From positions 1,116,001 to 1,180,000 of the forward strand of contig CAVSDT010000001.1 in NCBI GenBank assembly GCA_963726825.1: DNA of 64,000 nt, in the 5' to 3' direction. The notes below the pieces were generated by a model. It was given only the letters and a program-made list of their open reading frames with translations. It was not told the DNA's origin and ran no database searches. Below, one piece after another: positions 43,742-52,141 of the stretch; position 1 is the stretch's first letter; each line of letters opens with the position of its first letter. Source of the stretch: DATLGB01 sp963726825. GTDB taxonomy: Bacteria > Actinomycetota > Thermoleophilia > Solirubrobacterales > Solirubrobacteraceae. Made by a program: the position numbers and the translations under genes.

Positions 43742-44919
43742 CCCGCGAGCGCCGCCTCATAGGCCGCGACGGTGGCGCGGCCGCAGCCGGCCCAGGTGAA
43801 GTGCCGCTCGACGGTGAGCTTCGCCGACGCGCCGAGCCGCCGCCGCTGGCGCTCGTCGTCGAGGATCGAGTCGATCCGGCCGGCCAGCCGCTCCGGGTCG
43901 CCGGGCGGGACGAGGAACATCCCCTCCGACAGGCGCGCGACCTCCTCCGGCCCCGGCTCCTCGAGGCACCCGATCGCGGGGACTCCACCGGCCATCGCCT
44001 CGACGTAGGCGACGCCGAACGCCTCATCGATGCTCGGCAGGACGAACACCGCGCCCGACTGCGCGAGCCGGACGGCCTCCCGGTGCGGCTGCTCGCCCCG
44101 GAACTCGACGCGGTCGGCGAGCCCGAGCTCGGCTGCGAAGGCCTCGAGACGCTCCCGCTCGGGCCCGTCGCCGACGACGATCCAGCGCAGCTGCGGGCGC
44201 ATGTCGCGCAGCAGCCAGAGCGCGCGCAGGACGTCGGCGTGGCGCTTGCGCGCGACGAGGTGCGCGACGGTCACGAGCCGCTCGGCGTGATGGACGGGCG
44301 GGATGTCGGGCAGCTCGGTGCCGAGGTGCACGACGCGGGCGTCGCGGGCGCCGAGGACGCGGGCGCGGTCCGCCATCCCGGCGGAGTTGGCGAGCACGAG
44401 CTGCGCACCCTCCAGGCCGCTGCGCACCGCCCGCTCGCCGGCGGCCGAGTCGTGCGCGACAGCCAGCAGGTCGCCGCCGTGCACGGACGCGACGTAGGGG
44501 ACCCGGCTGCGATTGAGCGTGCGGGCGCGCCGGACCGCGTCCGCGCCCGGCGCCGCGTAGTGGGCGTGGACGAGGTCGTAGGGGAAGCGCGCGTGCAGGC
44601 GCCGCAGCGCGAGCGCCAGGGTCGGCGCCGCCCAGCTGCCCCAGCGCCCGTAGGACCCCGCCCGTGGCGGGGCGAGGAACGGCACGTAGGTGATCCCGAG
44701 GCCGTCCATGTCGACACGGAGCGGCTGGCGCACGGGGGCCAGCAGCGCCTGGGGCCGGCGGCTGCGCAGCGCGGCCCGCGTGGGCACGGGGCGGTGCAGG
44801 ACGAGCACCTCGACCTCGGCGCCGGCGTCGCGCGCGGCGAGCGCCTGCCGGTGCGCCCACACGCCGAGCACCGGGTCCGCGGCCCGGGGGTAGTACTCCG
44901 CGACGACGGCGACCTTCAC
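43738..44919 (-). CDS. GT4-family glycosyltransferase
   Basis: This 393-residue GT-B protein has VAVVAEYYPRAADPVLGVWAHRQALAARDAG, PYDLVHAHYAAPGADAVR, SVHGGDLLAVAHDS and RLVTVAHLVARKRHADVLRAL with SIDEAFGVAYVEAMAGGVPAIG. GTG 44919 follows the upstream GT2 stop by 7 nt and is preferred to upstream starts that would overlap that gene. The acceptor region with HGGD resembles GT4 enzymes acting on lipid-linked sugars. Confidence 0.9.
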   Translation of the reverse strand: MKVAVVAEYYPRAADPVLGVWAHRQALAARDAGAEVEVLVLHRPVPTRAALRSRRPQALLAPVRQPLRVDMDGLGITYVPFLAPPRAGSYGRWGSWAAPTLALALRRLHARFPYDLVHAHYAAPGADAVRRARTLNRSRVPYVASVHGGDLLAVAHDSAAGERAVRSGLEGAQLVLANSAGMADRARVLGARDARVVHLGTELPDIPPVHHAERLVTVAHLVARKRHADVLRALWLLRDMRPQLRWIVVGDGPERERLEAFAAELGLADRVEFRGEQPHREAVRLAQSGAVFVLPSIDEAFGVAYVEAMAGGVPAIGCLEEPGPEEVARLSEGMFLVPPGDPERLAGRIDSILDDERQRRRLGASAKLTVERHFTWAGCGRATVAAYEAALAG

Positions 44920-44926
44920 GGGCGGC

Positions 44927-46639
44927 TCACCACCAGCGGTGCCTCGACAGGGCGCGCTCGGCGGTGGCCCGCTCGACGTACGGGCGCTCGGCGAGGAACG
45001 CCTGCGCCTCGGCCAGCGCACGGTCGCGCGGGTAGTCCCCGGCGACCGGACGCGTGTGGCGCACGGGGGTCGCGTCGACGACGCCGAGCCGCCAGCCGCG
45101 CTCGCGCGCCACGCCGGCCCAGTGGGCGTCCAGGCCCCAGCCCATGTGCAGCTCGGGGAACGGGAGCAGCGTCTCGAACGCGCTGCGGCGGACGGCCGTC
45201 ACGGGGCCGATCTCGACGAAGGAGGTGGTGCGCGCGATCGTGCCGAGGTGCCGGCGGGTGACCGCCCAGGCGGCGTGCGAGCGGTGGCGGTGGGCGGGCT
45301 GTGCGAGCGTGAAGTCGAAGCGCTCGCAGCAGAACAGGAACGTGTCGAGGAAGCCGAGCGGAAGGACGACGTCGTCGTCGAAGAGCAGCAGCCAGTCGTG
45401 GCCGCCGACCGGGGTCGTCTCCAGCGCCCGCCGCAGGTTCGCCCACTTCCCGTCGCCGGGCACCGGGTGGGCGAGCCGGATCGTGACCTCGTGACGGTGG
45501 CTGCGCTCGAGCTCGCGCGCCGCCGCGGCGGCCGCCCCGGCGTGCTCGGCCCGGGCGATGGAGATCGCGAGCACCCGCTGCGGCGTCGCCTGGCGGGCGG
45601 CCTGCTGCAGGGCGATCCGGCGCGGCAGCGTGAGCGCGTCCTCGGCGAGGTCGCGCGCGGCGCCCGTGAGGCTGCCGCGGCGGCCGAGCGTCCCGGACGC
45701 GCCGGAGAAGACGTCGGGGGGGCCGTCAGGGCCCGCGCCGCCGCCGCCGCCGCCGTCGCCCGCCGTCGGAGGAGGGCCGGCCTCGCCCGCGGCCCGCTCC
45801 GACGGCGCCAGCGCCTCCCGCAGGCGCCCGGCCGAGTGCGCGCCCATGACGATCCCGAACGCGCAGCCGCGCCGCACCGTGTGCCAGACGCAGCCCGCGA
45901 GCACGCGCGACTCGGCGGCGACGCTCGGCTCCACCGCGCGGCTGCGGTCAAAGCGCCGCGCCGCCCGCCCGCGGGCGTGGGCCGCGCGCGTCAGCCGGCC
46001 GAGGCGGGCGTCCGCACCGGCGCGGCGGTGGTCCACGCCCGCGAGCGCGACCCAGCGCATGCGTCCTCCCGCGGCCACGAGGCGATCCTCCCACTCCTCC
46101 TCGTCGCCCGCCCAGTTCAGGACGGGATCGAACCCGCCGATCCGCTCGACCGCGCTGCGGCGCAGCGCGAGGTTCGCGCCCCACAGCCGCTCGGCGTCGC
46201 CGTCCTGCGGCCCCAGGTCCATCGCGGTGATCGGCGCCGGCTCGCGCCCGCAGGTCCGCAGGTGCCCGCCCTCCAGCCGCGGCCGGATCGGGCCGCCGAA
46301 CGCCTCGTGGTCCGGCTGCGCGCCGGCCGCCTCGACGAGCGCACCCAGCCATCCGGGCCACGCGCGGACGTCGTCGTCGAGCAGGCAGAGCAGCTCGCCG
46401 GCCCCCGCCGCGAGCCCGGTGTTGCGGGCGACGTTGATCCCCAGCGGCCGCCCGTGGGCGAGGTAGCCGGCGCCGTGCCGGTCCGCCAGCGCGCGCGTCG
46501 CGGCGTCCGGCCGGTCGTCGTGGACGACGATCACGTCAGCGCCGTGGGCCGCCGCCTGCGGCATCACGGAGGCCAGCGCGACGTCGAGGTACGCCAGACG
46601 CGGCCCGCGCGTGGGAACGATGATCGAGGCAGTCGTCAC
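44927..46639 (-). CDS. Double GT2 glycosyltransferase (two fused domains)
   Basis: This 570-residue protein contains two GT-A domains. The first (about 1-260) has ASIIVPTRGPRL, INVARNTGLAAGAGELLCLLDDDVRAWPGW and LWGANLALRRSAVERIGGFDP. A Gly/Pro-rich linker with six consecutive glycines (about 285-305) leads to a second (about 340-570) with WLLLFDDDVVLPLGFLDTFLF, GPVTAVRRSAFETLLPFPEL and HMGWGLDAHWAGVARERGW. Both DxD motifs are present, so it may add two sugars in turn, as in hyaluronan or galactofuran synthases. GTG 46639 has an overlapping bidirectional -10 upstream. Confidence 0.88.
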   Translation of the reverse strand: MTTASIIVPTRGPRLAYLDVALASVMPQAAAHGADVIVVHDDRPDAATRALADRHGAGYLAHGRPLGINVARNTGLAAGAGELLCLLDDDVRAWPGWLGALVEAAGAQPDHEAFGGPIRPRLEGGHLRTCGREPAPITAMDLGPQDGDAERLWGANLALRRSAVERIGGFDPVLNWAGDEEEWEDRLVAAGGRMRWVALAGVDHRRAGADARLGRLTRAAHARGRAARRFDRSRAVEPSVAAESRVLAGCVWHTVRRGCAFGIVMGAHSAGRLREALAPSERAAGEAGPPPTAGDGGGGGGAGPDGPPDVFSGASGTLGRRGSLTGAARDLAEDALTLPRRIALQQAARQATPQRVLAISIARAEHAGAAAAAARELERSHRHEVTIRLAHPVPGDGKWANLRRALETTPVGGHDWLLLFDDDVVLPLGFLDTFLFCCERFDFTLAQPAHRHRSHAAWAVTRRHLGTIARTTSFVEIGPVTAVRRSAFETLLPFPELHMGWGLDAHWAGVARERGWRLGVVDATPVRHTRPVAGDYPRDRALAEAQAFLAERPYVERATAERALSRHRWW

Positions 46640-46648
46640 AGCCGTCCG

Positions 46649-46655
46649 TAATCTA
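46649..46655. promoter_or_regulatory. Bidirectional -10 element TAATCTA
   Basis: Plus strand TAATCT (46649-46654) ends 11 nt before GTG 46666; minus strand TAGATT (46655-46650) ends 10 nt before GTG 46639. The whole intergenic spacer is 26 nt, so one 7-bp AT-rich site must open both transcripts. Confidence 0.55.
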
Positions 46656-46665
46656 CGGCCGGTCC

Positions 46666-47784
46666 GTGATCCTGCTGCTGCACAACCGGTACCGGGTGCT
46701 CGGCGGGGAGGAGCGGGCGGTCGACGACCTCGCCTGGCTGATCCGCACGCAGCTCGGTGAGGAGGCCGAGGTGCTCGAGCGCGACTCGGCGGGGCTGTCG
46801 AGCCGCGCCGCGGCCACGGCGCTGCTGCGCGGCGGCACCGACCCGGAGGAGGTCGCCGCCGCCGTCCGCCGCACGGGTGCGCGGGTCGTGCACGCCCACA
46901 ACGTCAATCCCGCCTTCGGCTGGCGCGCCCTGGCCGCAGCCCGCGACGCCGGCGCCCGCGTCGTCCTCCACCTGCACAACTACCGGCTGGTCTGCGCCAA
47001 CGCGATCTGCTTCACCCAGGGGGAGGACTGCACGCGCTGCCACGGCCGCGACACTCGTCCGGGCGTGCGGCTGAACTGCCGCGGCGGCTCGCGCGCCGAG
47101 GCGGCGGTCTACGGGGCCGCCCTGGCCGCGTGGCAGCCGCGCCTGGCCGACTGCGTCGACGAGTTCGTCGTCCCGTCCGCCTTCGCCCTCTCCCGCCTGC
47201 GCGAGCTCGGTGCGCCGCTCGGCGACCGCGTCACCGTGCTCGGCTCCGTGCAGCGCGACATCGCCGCGGACTCCGCGGCCGCCCGAGGGGAGTTCGTCCT
47301 CTTCGCCGGCCGTGTCGCGGAGGAGAAGGGCGTCCTGGACGCCGTCGCCGCCGCCCGCGCCGCCGGGCTCCCGCTGGTGGTGGCCGGTGACGGGCCGGCG
47401 CTGGACGCCGTCCGCACGGCCGCTGCGGCCCCGGGCTTCGACGTCGACGTGCGCGGCCGTCTGGCCCCGGCCGAGCTCGCCGGCCTGCGCCGCCGCGCGG
47501 CCGTGGCGATCGTCCCGTCCCGCTACGCGGAGATCCTCCCCCTGGCCGCCCTGGAGGCGATGGCGGCGGGCGTCCCGGTCGTCGCGACCCGGTCGGGCGG
47601 CCTCGTCGACGCCGTCCCGCCCGAGGGCCTTGCCCCGATCGGCGACGTCGCCGCCCTGGCGGACCGCCTCCGAGCGCTGTGGCGAGACGGCGCCGCCGGC
47701 CAACGTGCGCTTGCCCGCGTGCGCGACACCGCCGCCCCACCCGCTGTCGCCGCGGGCCTGCGCGCGATCTACGACGGCTCCTGA
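46666..47784 (+). CDS. GT4-family glycosyltransferase with Cys-rich insert
   Basis: This 372-residue GT-B protein has LLLHNRYRVLGGEERAVDDLA, VVHAHNVNPAFGWRAL and VLHLHNYRLVCANAICFTQGEDCTRCHGR, a Cys-rich loop (with a further Cys after VRLN) seen in a GT4 subgroup and possibly zinc-binding. The donor domain is FVLFAGRVAEEKGVLDAVAA and YAEILPLAALEAMAAGVPVVATRSGG. It is read alone, divergent from the double GT2, and converges on the epimerase operon. Confidence 0.9.
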   Translation: MILLLHNRYRVLGGEERAVDDLAWLIRTQLGEEAEVLERDSAGLSSRAAATALLRGGTDPEEVAAAVRRTGARVVHAHNVNPAFGWRALAAARDAGARVVLHLHNYRLVCANAICFTQGEDCTRCHGRDTRPGVRLNCRGGSRAEAAVYGAALAAWQPRLADCVDEFVVPSAFALSRLRELGAPLGDRVTVLGSVQRDIAADSAAARGEFVLFAGRVAEEKGVLDAVAAARAAGLPLVVAGDGPALDAVRTAAAAPGFDVDVRGRLAPAELAGLRRRAAVAIVPSRYAEILPLAALEAMAAGVPVVATRSGGLVDAVPPEGLAPIGDVAALADRLRALWRDGAAGQRALARVRDTAAPPAVAAGLRAIYDGS

Positions 47785-47935
47785 CCAGACCGCCGGCGCG
47801 ATCGCCACCGTCCTCCCGCGCCGCCGCGCAACGGCGATCGCGCGGCCGTCGCTTCCGACACCGGGTTGCAGGGGGTAGCGGATCGGCTACCCGGTGCAAC
47901 CCGGTCGCGGCAACGGATCGTGTCGGGTCGAGGGA
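47785..47935. other. Convergent intergenic spacer with nested palindromes
   Basis: 151 nt between convergent genes, holding only the hairpin at 47855-47926 and flanking GC-rich sequence. No gene is supported. Confidence 0.6.
47855..47926. terminator. Nested inverted repeat, possible bidirectional terminator
   Basis: Inner arms ACCGGGTTGCA (47860-47870) and TGCAACCCGGT (47895-47905), continuing inside as GGGTAGC/GCTACCC around GGATCG. An outer pair CCGACAC (47855-47861)/GTGTCGG (47920-47926) is also present and would compete. Its place between convergent genes suggests transcription termination, but there is no U-run, so a REP-like or protein-binding role is equally possible. Confidence 0.5.
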
Positions 47936-48844
47936 TCAGGCCCGCTCGCGGGCCCAGGCGAGCGTCTGCTCGAGGCCGTCGGCCAGCGACGTCGCCGGGG
48001 TCCACCCGAGCTCGCTCGCCGCACGTCTCGGGTCCAGGCACGAGCGCTGGACCTCGCCGGGACGGGGCGCCTCGCGCCGAACGGTCAGCCCGAGCCGCTC
48101 GGCCAGCGCGTTGACGGTCGTCTCCTCGCCCGTGCCGATGTTGAAGGGCCCGAAGCCGGCGCCTCGGTCCCCGGCGGCCAGCAGCGCGTCGACGACATCG
48201 CCGACGTAGATGAAGTCGCGCGTCTGCTCGCCGTCGCCGAACACGGACGCTTCGCCGCCGTCGACCTTCAGGCCGCAGAAGATCGCGATGACGCCGCCCT
48301 CGCCCAGCGGGTCCTGGCGCGGCCCGTAGACGTTGGCGAAGCGCAGGGCGGTGGCCTGCAGGCCATGGAGCGAGCCGTACAGGCGCAGGTAGCCCTCGGC
48401 GGAGAGCTTGGCCTGCCCGTACGGCGCCAGCGGCCGCTCGTCCGTCTCCTCGGGGGACGGCACGGTGTCGGCATCGCCGTAGATCGCACCGCCGGTGGAG
48501 GCGAACACGAGGTGGCGGGCGCCGGCTGCGCGGGCGGCGTCGGCCACGCGCAACGTGCCGCCGACGTTGACGCTCGCGTCGAAGGCCGGGTCCGCGACGG
48601 AGCGGCGCACGTCGATCTGGGCGGCGAGGTGGAAGACGACCTCCGGCTGCGCGGCCGCGAAGGCCCGGGTGAGGGCGTTGGGTTCGAGGACCGAAGCCTC
48701 GTGCAGCGTCACCGCCGCGGCGAGGTTCTCCCGCGAGCCGGTGGTGAGGTCGTCGATGACGTGCACCTCGTCGCCGCGGGCGAGCAGGGCGTCGACGAGG
48801 TTGGAACCGATGAAGCCGGCCCCGCCGGTGACGAGCGTCCGCAT
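47936..48844 (-). CDS. NAD-dependent sugar epimerase/dehydratase (UDP-glucose 4-epimerase-like SDR)
   Basis: This 302-residue extended SDR has VTGGAGFIGSNLVDALLARG (NAD-binding GxxGxxG), HLAAQIDVRRSV, catalytic ASTGGAIYGD and YGQAKLSAEGYL (Tyr-Lys), and FANVYGPRQDPLGEGGVI. It resembles GalE/WbpP-type 4-epimerases. It is the last of four nucleotide-sugar genes on this strand, 10 nt after the CDP-glucose dehydratase. The substrate base and sugar are not determined by sequence. Confidence 0.9.
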   Translation of the reverse strand: MRTLVTGGAGFIGSNLVDALLARGDEVHVIDDLTTGSRENLAAAVTLHEASVLEPNALTRAFAAAQPEVVFHLAAQIDVRRSVADPAFDASVNVGGTLRVADAARAAGARHLVFASTGGAIYGDADTVPSPEETDERPLAPYGQAKLSAEGYLRLYGSLHGLQATALRFANVYGPRQDPLGEGGVIAIFCGLKVDGGEASVFGDGEQTRDFIYVGDVVDALLAAGDRGAGFGPFNIGTGEETTVNALAERLGLTVRREAPRPGEVQRSCLDPRRAASELGWTPATSLADGLEQTLAWARERA

Positions 48845-48854
48845 CGGCGGGAAG

Positions 48855-49817
48855 CTACAGCGCGGCCAGCTGCGAGTCGGCCGCTTCGCCGGTGTAGCCG
48901 CGCACGGTGGCCTCGATCCCGGCCGCCAACCCCAGGATGGGGGTCCACCCGAGCCGTCGTGCGGCCTTCGTGGAGTCCAGCCGCAGGAGCGCCGACTCCT
49001 TGCCGGCGTCGGGATCGGCCTCGACGCGGACCTCGGGGGCGCCGCCGGGCCAGGCCGCGGCGAGCTGCTCGGCGACCCAGCGGACGGGGCGGGCGTCGTC
49101 GGCGTCGGGGCCGAAGTTCCACGCCTCGTCGAAGCCGGGGCCGGCCAGCAGGCGCTCGGCCAGCACGAGGTAGCCGCTGAGCGGGTTGACGACGTGCTGC
49201 CAGGGGCGGACCGCGTCGGGGTTGCGCAGGACGAGCGGGCGACCGGCGCGCGCGGCGCGCACGAGGTCCGGGACGAGGCGGTCCTCACCCTCGTCGCCGC
49301 CACCGATGACGTTGCCCGCGCGGGCGGTGGCGAGCTGCACGCCGCGGGCGCGCAGGGTCGTCTCCCGGGCGGCGTGCGCGACGAGCTCCTGGGCGGCCTT
49401 CGAGGCCGAGTAGGGGTCCTTGCCGCCGAGCGGGTCCTCCTCGCGCATGGCCCGGCCGGACTCGATGTCGCGGTAGCACTTGTCGCTCGTGACGACGACG
49501 ACGACCTCGGTCGCGTCAGGAAGCGCCTGGAGGACGTTCGCGGTGCCGACGACGTTCGTGGCCCAGGTCCCCACCGGGTCCAGGAACGAGCGCCGGACGA
49601 TCGCCTGGGCGGCGAGGTGGAAGACGACCTCGGGGTCCGCCGCGGCCAGGGCGCGCGTCACGCCATCTCCGTCCCGGACGTCGATCTCGGGAAGGGAGAG
49701 GCCGCGCACGTCCGCGCCGAGACGCTCGAGCCAGGCCACGAGCCAGCGGCCCTTGAAGCCGGTGTGCCCCGTCACCAGGACGCGGCGGCCGGCCCAGGCC
49801 GCGGGATCGGGCAGCAT
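48855..49817 (-). CDS. rfbG: CDP-glucose 4,6-dehydratase-like SDR
   Basis: This 320-residue SDR has RVLVTGHTGFKGRWLVAWLERLGA, EVVFHLAAQAIVRRSF, VVVVTSDKCYRDIESGRAMREEDPLGGKDPYSASKAAQEL and NVIGGGD, closely following RfbG (CDP-glucose 4,6-dehydratase), the entry to CDP-3,6-dideoxyhexoses. No downstream dideoxy-sugar enzymes (RfbH) are seen here, so the end sugar is uncertain. ATG 49817 shares its A with the TGA of the gmd gene. Confidence 0.88.
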   Translation of the reverse strand: MLPDPAAWAGRRVLVTGHTGFKGRWLVAWLERLGADVRGLSLPEIDVRDGDGVTRALAAADPEVVFHLAAQAIVRRSFLDPVGTWATNVVGTANVLQALPDATEVVVVVTSDKCYRDIESGRAMREEDPLGGKDPYSASKAAQELVAHAARETTLRARGVQLATARAGNVIGGGDEGEDRLVPDLVRAARAGRPLVLRNPDAVRPWQHVVNPLSGYLVLAERLLAGPGFDEAWNFGPDADDARPVRWVAEQLAAAWPGGAPEVRVEADPDAGKESALLRLDSTKAARRLGWTPILGLAAGIEATVRGYTGEAADSQLAAL

Positions 49818-50779
49818 CAGGCGCCGAGGCGTTCGAGGTCGGCGTCGACCATGAGGCGGATGAGGGTCTCGAAGTCGGTCTCGGACGTCCAGCCGAGCTC
49901 ACGCTCGGCCTTGCTCGCATCGCCGACGAGGAGGTCGACCTCGGCGGGGCGCAGGAACTGCGGGTCCAGGCGCACGTACGGCTCCCAGTCGCCGATGCCG
50001 GCCTGGTCGAAGGCGATCTCGACGCAGCGGCGCACCGTGTTCGTCTCGCCCGTCGCGATCACGTAGTCCTGCGGCGTGTCCTGTTGCAGCATCAGCCAGA
50101 TCGCTCTGACGTAGTCCTTGGCGTAGCCCCAGTCGCGGCGGGCGTCGAGATTGCCGAGCGCGAGCTCGTCCTTGAGGCCGAGCTTGATCGCCGCGGCGTG
50201 CCAGGTGACCTTGCGGGTGACGAACTCGAGCCCCCGTCGAGGGGACTCGTGGTTGAACAGGATCCCGGAGCAGGCGAACAGGTCGTAGCTCTCGCGGTAG
50301 TTGACGGTGATGAAGTGCCCGTAGACCTTCGCGACGCCGTAGGGCGAGCGGGGGTGAAACGGCGTCGACTCCGTCTGTGGCGTCTCGCGGACCTTGCCGA
50401 ACATCTCCGAGGACGACGCCTGGTAGATCTTCGCCTCCGGGCACACCTCGCGGACGGCCTCGAGCATGCGGGTGACGCCGACGCCGGTGAACTCCGCGGT
50501 GAGCGTCGGCTGGACCCAGGAGACGGCCACGAAGCTCATGGCGGCGAGGTTGTAGACCTCATCGGGCCTGGACGCCCGCAGGGCGTCGGTCAGCGATCGG
50601 TGGTCGAGCAGGTCGGCCTGGTGGAGCGTGATCTTGTCGCGCAGGTGCTCGATGCGCTCGAACTTCTCCGTCGACGACCGGCGCACCATCCCGTGCACCT
50701 CGTAGCCCTGCTCGAGCAGCAGCTCGGCGAGGTAGGACCCGTCCTGGCCCGTCACCCCGGTGACGAACGCGCGCTTCAA
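49817..50779 (-). CDS. gmd: GDP-mannose 4,6-dehydratase
   Basis: This 320-residue SDR carries RAFVTGVTGQDGSYLAELLL, VHGMVRRSSTEKFERIEHL, SSSEMFGKVRETPQTESTPFHPRSPYGVAKV (Tyr-Lys active site) and NHESPRRGLEFVTRKVT, all diagnostic of Gmd. It converts GDP-mannose to GDP-4-keto-6-deoxymannose, the precursor of GDP-fucose or GDP-rhamnose. It uses a TTG start at 50779 that overlaps the upstream epimerase TGA (TTGA). Confidence 0.95.
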   Translation of the reverse strand: MKRAFVTGVTGQDGSYLAELLLEQGYEVHGMVRRSSTEKFERIEHLRDKITLHQADLLDHRSLTDALRASRPDEVYNLAAMSFVAVSWVQPTLTAEFTGVGVTRMLEAVREVCPEAKIYQASSSEMFGKVRETPQTESTPFHPRSPYGVAKVYGHFITVNYRESYDLFACSGILFNHESPRRGLEFVTRKVTWHAAAIKLGLKDELALGNLDARRDWGYAKDYVRAIWLMLQQDTPQDYVIATGETNTVRRCVEIAFDQAGIGDWEPYVRLDPQFLRPAEVDLLVGDASKAERELGWTSETDFETLIRLMVDADLERLGA

Positions 50780-51741
50780 GCCGTCGTCCCGTCCAGACGG
50801 CGAAGCCACTCCCCCGTCTGGGCGATCCCCTCCTCGACCCCGATCTTCGCTTCCCAGCCGAGGACGTCCTTGGCCTTCTGCACGCTCGGCCACCGGCGGA
50901 CGACGTCGACCTCGAAGGACTCGAGGTGCTCGAAGACGAGCTCGTCCGGGTCGTTGCCGACGGCGGCCCAGCAGATGCGGGCGATCTCGGCGACCGTCAG
51001 CTCGTCGCTCGCGGAGACGTTGAAGTCCTCGTTCAGCGCCGCCGGGTGGCCCGTGGCGACGACGATGCCGTCCGCGATGTCGTCGATGTGCGTGAGCGTG
51101 CGGGTGTGCTCGCCGGTGCCGAAGATCGGAAGCGGCTTGAGCTGGCGCAGGGACTTGCGCAGGAGGTCGGGGACGGCGTGGGCGATGCCCGGCTCGTTCT
51201 CGGGGACCTCGCCGGGGCCGTAGGCGTTGAACGGCCGGCAGATCGTGTAGGGCAGGCCGTGCTCGGCGTGGGCTGCGCGGCAGTAGACCTCGCCGGTCAG
51301 CTTGGAGAACCCGTAGGCGCTGATGGGCGTGGGGCAGCGCGGGAGGTAGGCCTCCGTGGTGGGGTACTCCTCCGCCTGCTCGAAGACCATGCTCGAGCTG
51401 ACGTAGGTGAAGCGGGAGACGTCCTGGTCGAGCGCCGCCCGGAAGATCGCGTTGTAGAGGCCGTTGTTGACCTCCGTCAGCGTGTGGGGCAGCTTGTGGA
51501 AGTTCGCGATCCCGCCCACGATCGCGGCGAGGTGGATGACGTGGGTGCAGCCGCGCATCGCGTTGCGGGCCTGCTCGAGCTCGCGCAGGTCGCCCGTGTG
51601 GACCTCGCAGCCCTGGCGCATCCAGTCGGGCGCCTCGCGTTGATCGGAGACGCGGACCTCGAAGTCGGGGTCGCGTAGGAGGCGCTTGACGACGGCCTGT
51701 CCGATGGTCCCGGCGCCGCCGGTGACGAGCACGCGGTTCAC
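50776..51741 (-). CDS. NAD-dependent epimerase/dehydratase (SDR)
   Basis: This 321-residue extended SDR has RVLVTGGAGTIGQAVVKRLL, HLAAIVGGIANFHKLPHTLTEVNN, SSSMVFEQAEEYPTTE and AYGFSKLTGEVYCRA (Tyr-Lys), then CRPFNAYGPGE. It heads the four-gene operon and likely acts on the same GDP-sugar as Gmd (for example a 3,5-epimerase/reductase step), which is inference. GTG 51741 is supported by a TAGCCT -10 hexamer 8 nt upstream. Confidence 0.9.
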   Translation of the reverse strand: MNRVLVTGGAGTIGQAVVKRLLRDPDFEVRVSDQREAPDWMRQGCEVHTGDLRELEQARNAMRGCTHVIHLAAIVGGIANFHKLPHTLTEVNNGLYNAIFRAALDQDVSRFTYVSSSMVFEQAEEYPTTEAYLPRCPTPISAYGFSKLTGEVYCRAAHAEHGLPYTICRPFNAYGPGEVPENEPGIAHAVPDLLRKSLRQLKPLPIFGTGEHTRTLTHIDDIADGIVVATGHPAALNEDFNVSASDELTVAEIARICWAAVGNDPDELVFEHLESFEVDVVRRWPSVQKAKDVLGWEAKIGVEEGIAQTGEWLRRLDGTTA

Positions 51742-51749
51742 AGGGCGCG

Positions 51750-51755
51750 AGGCTA
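51750..51755 (-). promoter_or_regulatory. -10 hexamer TAGCCT of nucleotide-sugar operon
   Basis: TANNNT 8 nt before GTG 51741, predicting a leaderless four-gene mRNA. Confidence 0.5.
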
Positions 51756-51839
51756 CTGGTCCGGTCCTGCCGCGGCCTGGACGGAAATCCAGTGTGTGCC
51801 GCGTGGCGGGCGGGAACCACGGTCCGTAGGCGGACGGCC

Positions 51840-51846
51840 AAGGAGG
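51840..51846 (+). promoter_or_regulatory. Strong Shine-Dalgarno AAGGAGG out of frame with the following gene
   Basis: AAGGAGG is 5 nt before ATG 51852, but that ATG opens a frame that is only a shadow of the real 79-91-residue protein read from GTG 51866 or ATG 51902. Confidence 0.5.
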
Positions 51847-51901
51847 GCCACATGACTCGGCAGGGGTGCGGCGTGGCGACGCCGTGCCGTCACAACGGAC
51901 G

Positions 51902-52141
51902 ATGGACTGCCCGCCCTGGGTGCCCGCGCCTGCCTGGGCGCGACTGGACGCCGTCCTGTGCGGCCAACCGGAGCATGCTCACGACACGCTCGGGGACATC
52001 GAGGCCGTCACACGGCGCTGGACGCCCGAGTTGCGCTGCCTGCTGCTCGAGCGCTTCACGCTGCTGGGGGAGGCGGGCCTCTCGCTGCCTGCCGCCCTGC
52101 TCGTGGCGGTGGGAGAACTGATGGGGGAGGTCTCGCCGTGA
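51902..52141 (+). CDS. Small protein upstream of sigma-like gene, unknown function
   Basis: A 79-residue helical protein (91 if GTG 51866 is used) with DIEAVTRRWTPELRCLLLERFTLLGEAGLSLPAALLVAVGEL. It overlaps the sigma-like gene start by 4 nt (GTGA) and must be co-expressed. It may be a partner or modulator of that protein. The strongest ribosome-binding site upstream points to an out-of-frame ATG, so the start is uncertain. I do not recognise a family. Confidence 0.65.
   Translation: MDCPPWVPAPAWARLDAVLCGQPEHAHDTLGDIEAVTRRWTPELRCLLLERFTLLGEAGLSLPAALLVAVGELMGEVSP

Noticed and set aside
51813..51817. GGAAC, considered as an ECF sigma -35 element for autoregulation of the sigma-like gene
   Set aside because: No suitable -10 lies 15-17 nt downstream and the motif does not recur before other genes here.
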